A stretch of 31,146 nucleotides of DNA from Bulleidia sp. Its GTDB lineage: Bacteria > Bacillota_I > Bacilli_A > Erysipelotrichales > Erysipelotrichaceae. This document shows, one piece after another, positions 23,747-31,146 of the stretch; the stretch's first letter is position 1, and every line of letters begins with the position of its first letter. Location: positions 1-31,146 of the forward strand of contig JAEDEK010000006.1 of NCBI GenBank assembly GCA_016293365.1. Direction: 5' to 3'. The notes under the pieces were generated by a model. It saw nothing but the letters and a program-made list of their open reading frames with translations. It was not told the DNA's origin and made no database searches. Made by a program: the position numbers and the translations under genes.

Positions 23747-24757
23747 TCAGAAAAGCTGTTGCGGGCGTACGATCTTAAGATGTTCGTATGCCTTTTCTGT
23801 TACAACTCTGCCTCGTGTTGTACGGTTGACAAATCCGATCTGAATCAGATATGGCTCGTATACATCCTCAAGAGTTGTGGTTTCTTCTGAAATCGAATTG
23901 GCCAGAGCATCCAGACCAACCGGACCTCCCTTAAACCGTTCGATAATTCCTTTCAGATAGCGGATATCCACTTCATCAAGCCCGAGTGAGTCTACATGCA
24001 GACGCGACAGGGATTCATCTGCCAACGTTCTGGAAATCACACCATTATTGAGAATCTGTGCAAAGTCACGGATTCTGCGCAGCAGTCTATTGGCGATTCT
24101 TGGCGTACCACGGCTGCGACGGGCAATTTCATGCACAGCATCATCGTCGATGGCAACATTCAATACTCTGCCACTGCGGGAAATGATGGAAGAAAGCTGG
24201 TTTTCATCATAGTATTCCAGCTTGGATACAATCCCGAAACGGTCACGCAATGGAGAAGAAAGATCTCCTGCACGTGTTGTCGCTCCTACAAGAGTGAATG
24301 GTGGTAAAGGAATGCGGATCGGCCTTCCGCCACTGCCGTTTTCTCCACCTACCATGACATCCAGTTCAAAGTCTTCCATGGCTGGATACAGCACTTCTTC
24401 TACTGCTTTTGGAAGTCTGTGAATTTCATCAATGAATAAGACATCACCCGGTTCCAAAACGGAAAGAATACTTGCCAGATCCCCCGGTTTTGTAATGGAT
24501 GGTCCGGTCGTGACACGGATATTTGTATGCATTTCATGGGCAAGGATATAGGCAAGTGTTGTTTTGCCAAGTCCTGGTGGACCATACAGAAGTACATGGT
24601 CCAGCGGTTCATTTCTGCCAAGGGCTGCCTGAATGTAGATTTTCAGGTTTTCCTTGAGACAGTCCTGCCCGATATATTCATCCAATGATGAAGGACGGAT
24701 GGATTCTTCTTCATCGGAAGGACTCTGTACTGCAGACATCAGTCTGTCTTCGTTCAT
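23747..24757 (-). CDS. ruvB: Holliday junction helicase RuvB
   Basis: A 336-residue AAA+ motor driving branch migration with RuvA. Walker A GPPGLGKTT is at about 59-67, Walker B LFIDEIHR, sensor 1 in VGATTRAGDLSSPLRDRFG with the arginine finger, and a C-terminal winged helix with GFVNRTTRGRVVTEKAY. I chose ATG 24757, which shares one base with the ruvA stop (TGATG) and has GGAGG 6 nt upstream; a GTG one codon earlier is less likely. Confidence 0.95.
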   Translation of the reverse strand: MNEDRLMSAVQSPSDEEESIRPSSLDEYIGQDCLKENLKIYIQAALGRNEPLDHVLLYGPPGLGKTTLAYILAHEMHTNIRVTTGPSITKPGDLASILSVLEPGDVLFIDEIHRLPKAVEEVLYPAMEDFELDVMVGGENGSGGRPIRIPLPPFTLVGATTRAGDLSSPLRDRFGIVSKLEYYDENQLSSIISRSGRVLNVAIDDDAVHEIARRSRGTPRIANRLLRRIRDFAQILNNGVISRTLADESLSRLHVDSLGLDEVDIRYLKGIIERFKGGPVGLDALANSISEETTTLEDVYEPYLIQIGFVNRTTRGRVVTEKAYEHLKIVRPQQLF

Positions 24758-25356
24758 CACCTGCCTCCTTTCTGAAGTCTGGAAAGATACTGCAGGCCAA
24801 GACGGACATATTCACCAACGGAAAGGCCAGGCTTTTCCTTAAGCATATTTCCGACAGCTGTCAGTTCATTGCCTTTGTATCCCAGATTTTTAAGACCTTC
24901 CAGAGCATCTGCAATTTCGGCAGGATAGGCAGATGCTGGATGGTCTGTAGAATGGATTTCTGTTGTGACAAGTCTGCCTTTCAGATCCAGAACGATCTGA
25001 GAAGCTGATTTGGCACCAATGCCGGGCATCTTTTTCAGGGCGGCAACATCTCCGGTTTCAATTGCCTGAATGATACTGGAGGAACCTGCCCTGCCAAGCA
25101 TGTTCATCGCTGTTTTCGGTCCAAGTCCCTTGACGGAAATCAGACGCAGAAAGAGCTGTTTTTCCTGATCGGATTCAAACCCATACAAAGACATGTCATT
25201 TTCAGAAATATGCATGTATGTATGGATAGTGATTTCCTGATTCAGACTGATTTTATCGCAATGGGGATAGCTGATCTGCCAGCCCATACCGTTATGATCC
25301 AGCACAACACTGTCAGTCGTATAGGATACGACACAACCTTTGATAAAGGCAATCAT
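24757..25356 (-). CDS. ruvA: Holliday junction protein RuvA
   Basis: A 199-residue tetrameric junction-binding protein. The N-terminal OB fold (about 1-65) begins MIAFIKGCVVSYTTDSVVLD. Two helix-hairpin-helix motifs are LISVKGLGPKTAMNML and LKKMPGIGAKSASQIVLDLKGRL. A flexible linker and the C-terminal RuvB-binding helices (DALEGLKNLGYKGNEL) follow. I chose ATG 25356, with AAGGA supplied by the end of obgE; a TTG two codons earlier overlaps the obgE stop and is less likely. Confidence 0.94.
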   Translation of the reverse strand: MIAFIKGCVVSYTTDSVVLDHNGMGWQISYPHCDKISLNQEITIHTYMHISENDMSLYGFESDQEKQLFLRLISVKGLGPKTAMNMLGRAGSSSIIQAIETGDVAALKKMPGIGAKSASQIVLDLKGRLVTTEIHSTDHPASAYPAEIADALEGLKNLGYKGNELTAVGNMLKEKPGLSVGEYVRLGLQYLSRLQKGGR

Positions 25357-25358
25357 AA

Positions 25359-26633
25359 TCAATCCTTGAAGTCGAGGATGTAGTTGTTGATGATGACCTG
25401 ATCACCATCTCTTGCCCCTGCTTCACGCAGTGCCTTGTCTACACCCATTCTGCCAAGCTGCAGTGCAAACTGATATGCCTGATCCGGATCATCCAGATCA
25501 TACTGGTCACACAGATTATCAACTTTCTGTGAGACGACTTTCCATCTGCCTGGGGCATCCTTTTCAACATAGAAGTCCGGACGCTTCGGTTCATAGCGGT
25601 AAACGACTGTTTCCTCAATGACATCCGGATTTTCCAGTTCAATCTCTCTGGCATTTTCAATTTCTTCTAATGCTGCATACAGAACTTCCTTGAGGCCCTG
25701 ATGCATGATTGTAGAAACCTCAAAGATTCTCAGATCCGGATACTTCTTTCTGAATTCATCCAGGTACATGGATGAATATTCGTCGTCCATTTTGTTCGCC
25801 ACCACAATCTGAGGTCTTTCCGCAAGTTCCTGGGAATACTGCATCAGTTCTTTGTTGATGATTTCATAACAGTCAATCGGATCACCTGCTTCACCCGACA
25901 TATCAACAACATGGATCAGAACCTTGCATCTTCTGATATGACGCAGGAATTCATCTCCAAGTCCTTTTCCTTCTGCTGCCCCTTCAATCAATCCAGGCAT
26001 ATCAGCCAGTACAAAACCTCTGCCATCATCCATGTCAACTACACCAATATTCGGCTCCAGTGTTGTAAATGGATATGCAGCAATCGCCGGATTGGCGCGG
26101 GTCACAACGGACAGGAATGTGGATTTACCAACAGATGGAAATCCGATCAGGCCTGCATCAGCAAGCAGACGCAGTTCCACCGTAATGTCCAATGATTCAC
26201 CAGTCTCTCCAGGCTGTGCATATTCCGGTGCGTCATTCCGTGCTGTTGCGAAATGATGGTTGCCAAGACCTCCTTTGCCGCCTTTGGCAATGCATACAAC
26301 CTGCCCTTCTTTTGTCAGATCTGCCAGCAGATCACCGGTCTTTGCATTACGGATCATCGTTCCTGGTGGGACCTTGATCGTAATATCTTCGCCGGATTTG
26401 CCATGCATCTTTTTGATGAGGCCAGCAGATCCGTTTCCTGCTTTGACGGTCTGTGTAAAGCGCAGTTTTGTCAGCGTGGTTTCGTTTGTATCTACCGCAA
26501 AATAGATACTTCCGCCATCACCACCATCACCACCGGCAGGACCGCCGTTTGGATAATATTTTTCTCTTCGCCACGCAACGATACCGCGACCACCGTCACC
26601 GGCTTTCAGATGCATACGGATAAAATCAATCAT
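25359..26633 (-). CDS. obgE: GTPase Obg (CgtA)
   Basis: A 424-residue ribosome-associated GTPase of the large subunit assembly pathway. The Gly-rich Obg domain (about 1-158) has GDGGRGIVAWRREKYYPNGG and GGDGGDGGSIYF-type turns. The G domain has GFPSVGKST (G1), DMPGLIEGA (G3) and VVANKMD (G4). The C-terminal OCT domain (about 345-424) ends VIINNYILDF. An AAAGGAG RBS precedes ATG 26633. It follows rpmA after a terminator and no new promoter is evident, so some read-through is likely. Confidence 0.95.
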   Translation of the reverse strand: MIDFIRMHLKAGDGGRGIVAWRREKYYPNGGPAGGDGGDGGSIYFAVDTNETTLTKLRFTQTVKAGNGSAGLIKKMHGKSGEDITIKVPPGTMIRNAKTGDLLADLTKEGQVVCIAKGGKGGLGNHHFATARNDAPEYAQPGETGESLDITVELRLLADAGLIGFPSVGKSTFLSVVTRANPAIAAYPFTTLEPNIGVVDMDDGRGFVLADMPGLIEGAAEGKGLGDEFLRHIRRCKVLIHVVDMSGEAGDPIDCYEIINKELMQYSQELAERPQIVVANKMDDEYSSMYLDEFRKKYPDLRIFEVSTIMHQGLKEVLYAALEEIENAREIELENPDVIEETVVYRYEPKRPDFYVEKDAPGRWKVVSQKVDNLCDQYDLDDPDQAYQFALQLGRMGVDKALREAGARDGDQVIINNYILDFKD

Positions 26634-26654
26634 AGTCGCTCCTTTCTATTTGAC

Positions 26655-26681
26655 AAAAAATGCCCCTGGAACCAGGAGCAT
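26655..26681 (-). terminator. Terminator between rpmA and obgE
   Basis: On the minus strand ATGCTCCTGG and CCAGGGGCAT (one G-T pair) close a small loop, followed by six T. It separates the abundant ribosomal-protein transcript from obgE-ruvAB. Confidence 0.85.
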
Positions 26682-26700
26682 CAATTTACCTTTGCTTGAA

Positions 26701-26988
26701 TCAAGCTTCTACAGGATAGACAGAAACCTGCTTCTTGTCCTTGCCAAGACGTTCGTATCTGACGATACCTGCTGCTGTTGCAAACAGTGTGTCGTCACCA
26801 CCACGCTTTACATTCTTGCCAGGGAAAATCTTTGTTCCTCTCTGTCTGTAAATGATTGAACCGCAGTTTGTGAACTGACCGTCAGCTTTCTTCGCGCCAA
26901 GTCTTCTACCGGCGGAATCACGGCCGTTCTTTGTGGAAGATACACCCTTTTTGGATGCGAATAACTGCATATTCAGTGTGAATTTCAT
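26701..26988 (-). CDS. rpmA: Ribosomal protein bL27 precursor
   Basis: A 95-residue ribosomal protein near the peptidyl transferase centre. It starts MKFTLNMQLFASKKG: the first nine or ten residues are the N-terminal extension known in Bacillota, removed after Phe10 by the protease Prp so that Ala-Ser-Lys-Lys can reach the P site. The core has STKNGRDSAGRRLGAKKADGQ and GSIIYRQRGTKIFPG split motifs. The RBS is inside the end of prp. Uncleaved L27 blocks ribosome function in S. aureus, so the pair must stay together. Confidence 0.96.
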   Translation of the reverse strand: MKFTLNMQLFASKKGVSSTKNGRDSAGRRLGAKKADGQFTNCGSIIYRQRGTKIFPGKNVKRGGDDTLFATAAGIVRYERLGKDKKQVSVYPVEA

Positions 26989-26992
26989 GGTA

Positions 26993-27298
26993 TTACACCT
27001 CCGTTACTTTTAAATAATCCTGATTTACTTCTTCAGCTGTTTTCAACTGAATCAGACCTGTCTCAAGTATCAGATCTGTTTTTTCATTTGGATGGGTAAC
27101 ATGGATTTCCACATGACCTTCATCGACAATCATATTGTCTTCATGAGCCAGTTGATCCATTGCGTTACACAACCCTGTCATGATGCCACTGACAATCGCG
27201 CATACCAGATCATGCCCATAGACATCAGAGTCTGCATGTCCCGTAACGGTGATTGACTGAATCAGATGATTCTTCCTGACAACACGAACGTGAATCAT
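26993..27298 (-). CDS. prp: Ribosomal-processing cysteine protease Prp
   Basis: A 101-residue cysteine protease that trims the L27 N-terminus. The catalytic pair is visible: H21 in TGHADSD and C33 in DLVCAIVSGIM. It lies 2 nt after rplU and 4 nt before rpmA, the classical ysxB position. The substrate site (LNMQLF-ASKKG) is present in the neighbouring rpmA product, which supports the assignment. Confidence 0.94.
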   Translation of the reverse strand: MIHVRVVRKNHLIQSITVTGHADSDVYGHDLVCAIVSGIMTGLCNAMDQLAHEDNMIVDEGHVEIHVTHPNEKTDLILETGLIQLKTAEEVNQDYLKVTEV

Positions 27299-27300
27299 AC

Positions 27301-27612
27301 TCAGCCTTCAATTGCTTCAATTGTGAGCTTTGTGTAAGGCTGACGGTGACCCTGTCTGCGACGTGTTGCACCCTTCTTAGCCTTGTACTTGAAGATTCTG
27401 ATCTTTCTTTCCTTGCCCTGCTTTACAACTGTAGCTGTGACCTTGGCACCTTCAACATATGGTGTTCCGATCTTTGTTCCATCGTTGGAAAGAAGAACAA
27501 CCTTGTCAAATACTACTGTGTCACCAGCTTCTACGTTGAGCTTTTCAACAAAGATTTCCTGGCCAGCTTCTACCTTCAGCTGCTTGCCGCCTGTTTCGAT
27601 AACTGCGTACAT
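27301..27612 (-). CDS. rplU: Ribosomal protein bL21
   Basis: A 103-residue large-subunit protein binding 23S rRNA. Family hallmarks: MYAVIETGGKQLKVEAG, VFDKVVLLSNDG and the basic segment YKAKKGATRRRQGHRQPYT. The RBS AGGAGG precedes ATG 27612. It heads the rplU-prp-rpmA operon and is preceded by a roughly 100-nt leader that may mediate feedback control by the protein itself. Confidence 0.96.
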   Translation of the reverse strand: MYAVIETGGKQLKVEAGQEIFVEKLNVEAGDTVVFDKVVLLSNDGTKIGTPYVEGAKVTATVVKQGKERKIRIFKYKAKKGATRRRQGHRQPYTKLTIEAIEG

Positions 27613-27715
27613 TGATTACACCTCCTGACATTTATCTTAAGACGCGCCATTAAGGGGACTTCCGTACTTAAACCCTATTCTGAGCGGTTACCGACCTCAT
27701 CAGAGGGCAGATAAC
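27613..27715 (-). ncRNA. Putative L21-type leader
   Basis: The transcribed leader between the promoter and rplU contains a structured segment. Complementary pieces include CTGA/TCAG enclosing GGTCGGTAACC, and AGGG pairing with CCCCT further 3'. Position and size match the L21 leader RNAs described for Bacillota ribosomal operons, but I could not compare with the covariance model. Confidence 0.5.
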
Positions 27716-27721
27716 GTTGAT

Positions 27722-27750
27722 ATGATACATGGAATGAAGGTTTCTGTCAA
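27722..27750 (-). promoter_or_regulatory. Promoter of the rplU operon
   Basis: Perfect -35 TTGACA (27750-27745), 17-nt spacer and -10 TATCAT (27727-27722) on the minus strand: the best sigma-A promoter seen in the window, as expected for a ribosomal protein operon. Confidence 0.85.
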
Positions 27751-27788
27751 CACTTATCACAATAAGAATACGTGATGATCATGCGGTT

Positions 27789-29843
27789 TCAGACAGGATG
27801 CACCAGTCCCTGCTCACATACGAATCGAATGGCAAATGTCTTTGTCACTTTTTCAAAGCGGATTGTAACAGTGCTGTCATCCTTTTTGAGTACCACACCT
27901 TCGCCAAATTCCTTATGTATGACTTTTCTGCCCTTTCTGAGTTTCTTTACAAATAGCTGATCACCTGTTCCAGATGCTCTCAACTTCTGAACCTGTTTTT
28001 CCGGTCTGACTTCCTGAATAAACGAAGAATCAGGCAGATCAAACAGAATCAGTCTGTTTCTGGCTCTTGTTACTGCCACATAAAACAGTCTTCTCTCTTC
28101 CTGATACAGGTTCACTGCAATACTGTTTTTTGGATCGATCTGCGACAATGGCATCGATGGCAAAACACCATCCACGCAATCCAGAAGAATAACCCGATCG
28201 TATTCCAGCCCTTTTGATGAGTGGATTGTGGAAAGAACCAGTTTTTCATCATTATCTCTTTTCTTTTCGCGAATGATCTTCGCAAGTTGATCCAGTCTTT
28301 GCAGGAAGGATGGAACATCTTTGGCAAGCCGGGCAATCTGCTTCAGAATATACAGCTTATCATCGGAAAGATGGGCATGCTGCAGGTAGGAACGGTATCC
28401 AAGTGAATCAAAGATCATCTGCAGCATTGCCACAGCATCTTTCTGCTTTACCATGGCTGTCGCCTGCCTGAGTACTTTCAGGCCATTTAAAGAATATTCC
28501 TGCAGTTTTATGGATCGTGCAGCTTTGAAAACATCCATTTCCTGTTTCTTTGACGTTGCAACAATCTTCATTGCTTCTTCTTTTTTCAGATACAGGTTCA
28601 GTTTATAGTATATTTTCATAAATGCATCCATGTCGGATGGATCCAGAAGAAATCCGAGTATGGTAATCACATCATTTACAACCCGATGGGAAAAGAATAC
28701 TGCATCCACATTGTGCATGGTATATGGAATGCCGCTGCGCTCCAGTCGATCAATCAGAGGAATTGCATTCTCGTTATTACGGAACAGTACTGCAGTCTGC
28801 TGTTGTGATTCCTGCACAGCTTTCAGAATGTATTGGATCTGTCTGGATCTTGACTTGAGATGTATAAAGGAAACATCATCACCCTGTGTACGGAATGCAT
28901 GCATATGTTTTTCATGCCTGTCTGTGTTTGCTGAAGCAAAACGATCGGCTAAACGTACAACTGCAGGTACGGAACGGAAGTTTTCTTCCATCAGAAGCAC
29001 TCTGCCATGGGGATAGTTCAGCGTAAAGTTCAATAGTGCCTGAGGCCAGGCGGCGCGAAATCCGTAAATACTCTGATCTTCATCTCCGACCATAAAGATA
29101 TTTCTGTTTTCAGAAGCAATCAGTTGTATCATTTCGTGCTGGATTCTGGATGTATCCTGTGCTTCATCCACACAGATGTAAGCAAACTGCTGCTGTACAC
29201 GTTTCAACATGACAGGATCCGATTTCAGAATCCGTAAGGCATAGATCATCTGATCATCATAGTCCATGCATCTTTCACTTCTGAGTTTTGAACAGTATTT
29301 ATGGTAAATGATGGAAAGATCATACGGTACATCCTGATCGAGTGATCTGATCTGTTCCTCCGATAACATCATGTTTTTGATATATGTAATCTTTGTCCGG
29401 ATTTCTCTGATATCATTTTCGTTTGGATAATCATGCATGGTTTCCTGATAGATGGAACGGATGATCTGATTGATGGTGCGATCATCACTGATCAGATCAT
29501 AGGGCGACTTATGAATGATACGTCCATACTGATGGATGATTCCTGCACAGATTCCATTGATTGTACGGAATACCATATGATCCACCGCTTCCTTACCGAA
29601 AAAAGAAGCATATCGCTTCTGTATGTCTTTCACAGCTGAAACGGTATAGGTAATGGTAACAATAGAGGAAGGCGGTATGCTGCAACCCTGCACCATCCAT
29701 CCAAGCCGCATGACAAGCACCGTTGTCTTACCACTGCCTGGAACTGCCAGAAGCAGTACAGGACCGTCAACTGTCTGTACTGCTTCTTTCTGTTGAGCGT
29801 TCAATACAACAGGATACTGTTTCATCCATGTATCAAATTCCAT
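27789..29843 (-). CDS. UvrD/PcrA-like DNA helicase
   Basis: A 684-residue superfamily 1A 3'-5' helicase. Motif I is AVPGSGKTT (33-41), motif II ICVDEAQDTSRIQHE, motif III GDEDQSIYGFRAA, motif IV EENFRS, motif V TIHSSKGLEYDRVIL and motif VI EERRLFYVAVTRARN. The C-terminal end (about 635-684: VIHKEFGEGVVLKKDDSTVTIRF) is the Tudor-like module by which PcrA/UvrD binds RNA polymerase. It is somewhat shorter than PcrA (about 720-750) and lacks the usual ligA neighbour, so it may be a second paralogue; I give no symbol. It follows the membrane protease by 1 nt, with a weak RBS that suggests translational coupling. Confidence 0.9.
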   Translation of the reverse strand: MEFDTWMKQYPVVLNAQQKEAVQTVDGPVLLLAVPGSGKTTVLVMRLGWMVQGCSIPPSSIVTITYTVSAVKDIQKRYASFFGKEAVDHMVFRTINGICAGIIHQYGRIIHKSPYDLISDDRTINQIIRSIYQETMHDYPNENDIREIRTKITYIKNMMLSEEQIRSLDQDVPYDLSIIYHKYCSKLRSERCMDYDDQMIYALRILKSDPVMLKRVQQQFAYICVDEAQDTSRIQHEMIQLIASENRNIFMVGDEDQSIYGFRAAWPQALLNFTLNYPHGRVLLMEENFRSVPAVVRLADRFASANTDRHEKHMHAFRTQGDDVSFIHLKSRSRQIQYILKAVQESQQQTAVLFRNNENAIPLIDRLERSGIPYTMHNVDAVFFSHRVVNDVITILGFLLDPSDMDAFMKIYYKLNLYLKKEEAMKIVATSKKQEMDVFKAARSIKLQEYSLNGLKVLRQATAMVKQKDAVAMLQMIFDSLGYRSYLQHAHLSDDKLYILKQIARLAKDVPSFLQRLDQLAKIIREKKRDNDEKLVLSTIHSSKGLEYDRVILLDCVDGVLPSMPLSQIDPKNSIAVNLYQEERRLFYVAVTRARNRLILFDLPDSSFIQEVRPEKQVQKLRASGTGDQLFVKKLRKGRKVIHKEFGEGVVLKKDDSTVTIRFEKVTKTFAIRFVCEQGLVHPV

Positions 29844-29844
29844 A

Positions 29845-30993
29845 TTACCGAACCTGTTCTACGTTTCTGCGATACTGCTGCTTAGCAAGTATCATCAGAT
29901 CATTTTCATGCATGATATCGGTATGATATGGATAGGAACCGGATATTTCCGCCATATGTTTGCGGAAGGACTCCGCCCTGTTTTCATCCTGATCATGCAG
30001 CAGTGCAAGTGCATACTGTGTACGGATCACCGATGGGAAATCCTTCATCGTCTTCATAACTTTTTTCACAGGTGAATCCAGTAAAGATGTAATCGGTTCT
30101 CCCTGTTTGCCAGAAAGAAGTCTGACATACAGCAGATCACATTTCAGAAGCTGCCAGTGAATATCATTGATGCCGTTAGGAATGGACATGAAATGAACAA
30201 TCAGATGTTCCATATCCGTAAAACGATGCTGTTCCATCAGTCTGTTGCAGGCAAATACACCGATGGTTGCGATCAATGAATTTTCCATATCCGCATCATC
30301 AGGTACTTCAAACCATTCTTCCGGCATACCGGAAAGAGATACACCTTCTGATAACATCGCATTCATCTTCATCTGCAGATAGAAGGCACGATTGGCTTTC
30401 GGGTTGCTTTCCAGAGCAATCGCATTGGCACCATCATTGGAAATTGTTGATGAAGCAAATGGGATTCCATTCAGTAATGCGAAAACAACACCAAACAGAA
30501 CAAACTGGAATAGCCATTCGATCAGTTCCTTGTTGTCGTTGCATACATAGATCAGAATCATTGCAGCAAAACCAGCCAGCAGATTCATCAATATACCACC
30601 CATGTTATACAGCAGGCCTGGAATATGACCATTTACCGGTTCCGGTGGACTCATCAGACACTGCCCGGCCGTACCATCAAGGTGCAGACGACGGATGAGA
30701 AGATGGCCATGATCATTGAGAATCATGATATTGAAAATACGGAACGATACAAAGCCATAACCGCTGAGCAGCCCGAAGATCAGATGCCCTGCTTCATGCA
30801 GAAACAGCTGCAGCATAAAAGCAATGATCAGTAATACAAGCCGGATACAGATCTGTGTCAGTGAAAGATTATGTACGCCGATGCCATTGACAAGATAAAA
30901 CTGCGTGGATATAAAACCGATCGCAGCACCACACAGTACGCAGATCACATAGTACAGTGTGATACGAATGGTATTTTTCTTCTTCCGTTCCAT
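29845..30993 (-). CDS. Membrane zinc metalloprotease (M50-like)
   Basis: A 382-residue protein with an N-terminal hydrophobic segment (about 10-30), a second with the zinc motif HEAGH (66-70) in LFLHEAGHLIFG, and further helices around 145-200. FNGIP-like sequence LLNGIPFASSTISNDGANAI follows, where the NDG could be the third zinc ligand region of the NxDG type seen in site-2 proteases. The C-terminal 180 residues are soluble and helical, without a recognised domain. I chose ATG 30993, with GGAAGG 7 nt upstream; the frame runs to 31050 through its own -10 box. Substrate unknown. Family assignment rests on HExxH and topology. Confidence 0.7.
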   Translation of the reverse strand: MERKKKNTIRITLYYVICVLCGAAIGFISTQFYLVNGIGVHNLSLTQICIRLVLLIIAFMLQLFLHEAGHLIFGLLSGYGFVSFRIFNIMILNDHGHLLIRRLHLDGTAGQCLMSPPEPVNGHIPGLLYNMGGILMNLLAGFAAMILIYVCNDNKELIEWLFQFVLFGVVFALLNGIPFASSTISNDGANAIALESNPKANRAFYLQMKMNAMLSEGVSLSGMPEEWFEVPDDADMENSLIATIGVFACNRLMEQHRFTDMEHLIVHFMSIPNGINDIHWQLLKCDLLYVRLLSGKQGEPITSLLDSPVKKVMKTMKDFPSVIRTQYALALLHDQDENRAESFRKHMAEISGSYPYHTDIMHENDLMILAKQQYRRNVEQVR

Positions 30994-31018
30994 ATGAATA
31001 CCTTCCCTGTATTTCACT

Positions 31019-31024
31019 ATTATA
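31019..31024 (-). promoter_or_regulatory. -10 box of the protease-helicase operon
   Basis: A perfect TATAAT on the minus strand directly after the T run of the upstream terminator. No convincing -35 at 16-18 nt, which would lie within the terminator hairpin. Confidence 0.5.
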
Positions 31025-31026
31025 AC

Positions 31027-31048
31027 AAAAAAGAGGTTGAAAAACCTC
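31027..31048 (-). terminator. Terminator of an upstream minus-strand unit
   Basis: GAGGTT-TTTC-AACCTC followed by six T on the minus strand. The gene it serves lies right of the window. Confidence 0.8.
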
Positions 31049-31146
31049 AATTTTATGCTTATTTAAGGCATCTGGCAACCTTTGAAGCCCATTTTGCCCT
31101 CTCTTTTGGGTATTGTCATACCCTAATTTCGTCCGGGGACCATCCG
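31049..31146. other. Right edge with inverted repeats, no gene recognised
   Basis: Two hairpins are visible: GGGTAT-TGTC-ATACCC (31108-31123) and GGCAA/TTGCC (31074-31078 with 31094-31098). No frame is convincing across this stretch; short frames on the minus strand are interrupted. It may be the edge of a repeat or of a degraded mobile element. Confidence 0.35.

Noticed and set aside
25357..25362. TTG start for ruvA
   Set aside because: ATG 25356 has AAGGA upstream and matches the usual MIAFIKG N-terminus.
31113..31146. Minus-strand GWSPDEI as an IS30-type transposase fragment
   Set aside because: Only seven residues match the idea and the frame meets a stop two codons later; not enough to call a mobile element.
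1..31146. CRISPR arrays, prophage, tRNA or rRNA genes
   Set aside because: No regularly spaced repeats, structural phage genes or tRNA/rRNA signatures were noticed when reading both strands.

Overview
The window looks like a chromosomal segment of a low-to-mid GC member of the Bacillota, most probably an Erysipelotrichia-type organism. This is inferred from gene content and style. There is a T-box in front of valS, an rplU-prp-rpmA operon whose L27 carries the N-terminal extension cleaved by Prp, Bacillota-type terminators and SD sequences, and the MEP isoprenoid pathway. No sporulation gene was recognised among the intact genes. Almost all genes lie on the minus strand in tightly overlapping operons.

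Layout. 1-510 is visibly GC-richer and holds the 5' part of a lipoprotein gene plus a 24-codon ORF. 510-1790 is AT-rich accessory DNA with a likely gene remnant, one secreted repeat protein (with a cre-like operator on its promoter) and non-coding stretches with hairpins. 1798-10205 is one minus-strand operon, nusB-xseA-xseB-ispA-dxs-recN-dinB-xerD: transcription antitermination, exonuclease VII, isoprenoid synthesis and DNA repair. 10300-10878 is a plus-strand DUF5662-type gene. guaB (minus) and proS (plus) are divergent. 14305-18800 is a five-gene minus operon: an iron-chelate/B12-type ABC transporter (binding protein, permease, ATPase), then hydF and a TM1266-type regulator of the [FeFe]-hydrogenase system. 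Its leader contains an unclassified riboswitch-like structure. Then come a membrane-anchored alpha/beta hydrolase lacking its nucleophile, and valS behind a T-box. A small membrane protein gene and an SRAP gene (DNA-protein crosslink sensor) are divergent. The rest is rplU-prp-rpmA and obgE-ruvA-ruvB, and finally a membrane metalloprotease-helicase pair.

The most interesting items are: (1) the 18698-18799 leader, where nested helices would sequester the 5' half of an intrinsic terminator ahead of the transporter-hydF operon; (2) three genes whose -10 box sits 6-7 nt before ATG with no ribosome binding site, suggesting leaderless transcripts; for the SRAP gene the start is fixed by its catalytic Cys2; (3) the alpha/beta hydrolase with Gly in place of the nucleophilic Ser; and (4) the coupling of hydF to a metal-chelate importer. 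Most of the window is ordinary housekeeping DNA. No rRNA, tRNA, CRISPR array or intact insertion sequence was seen.
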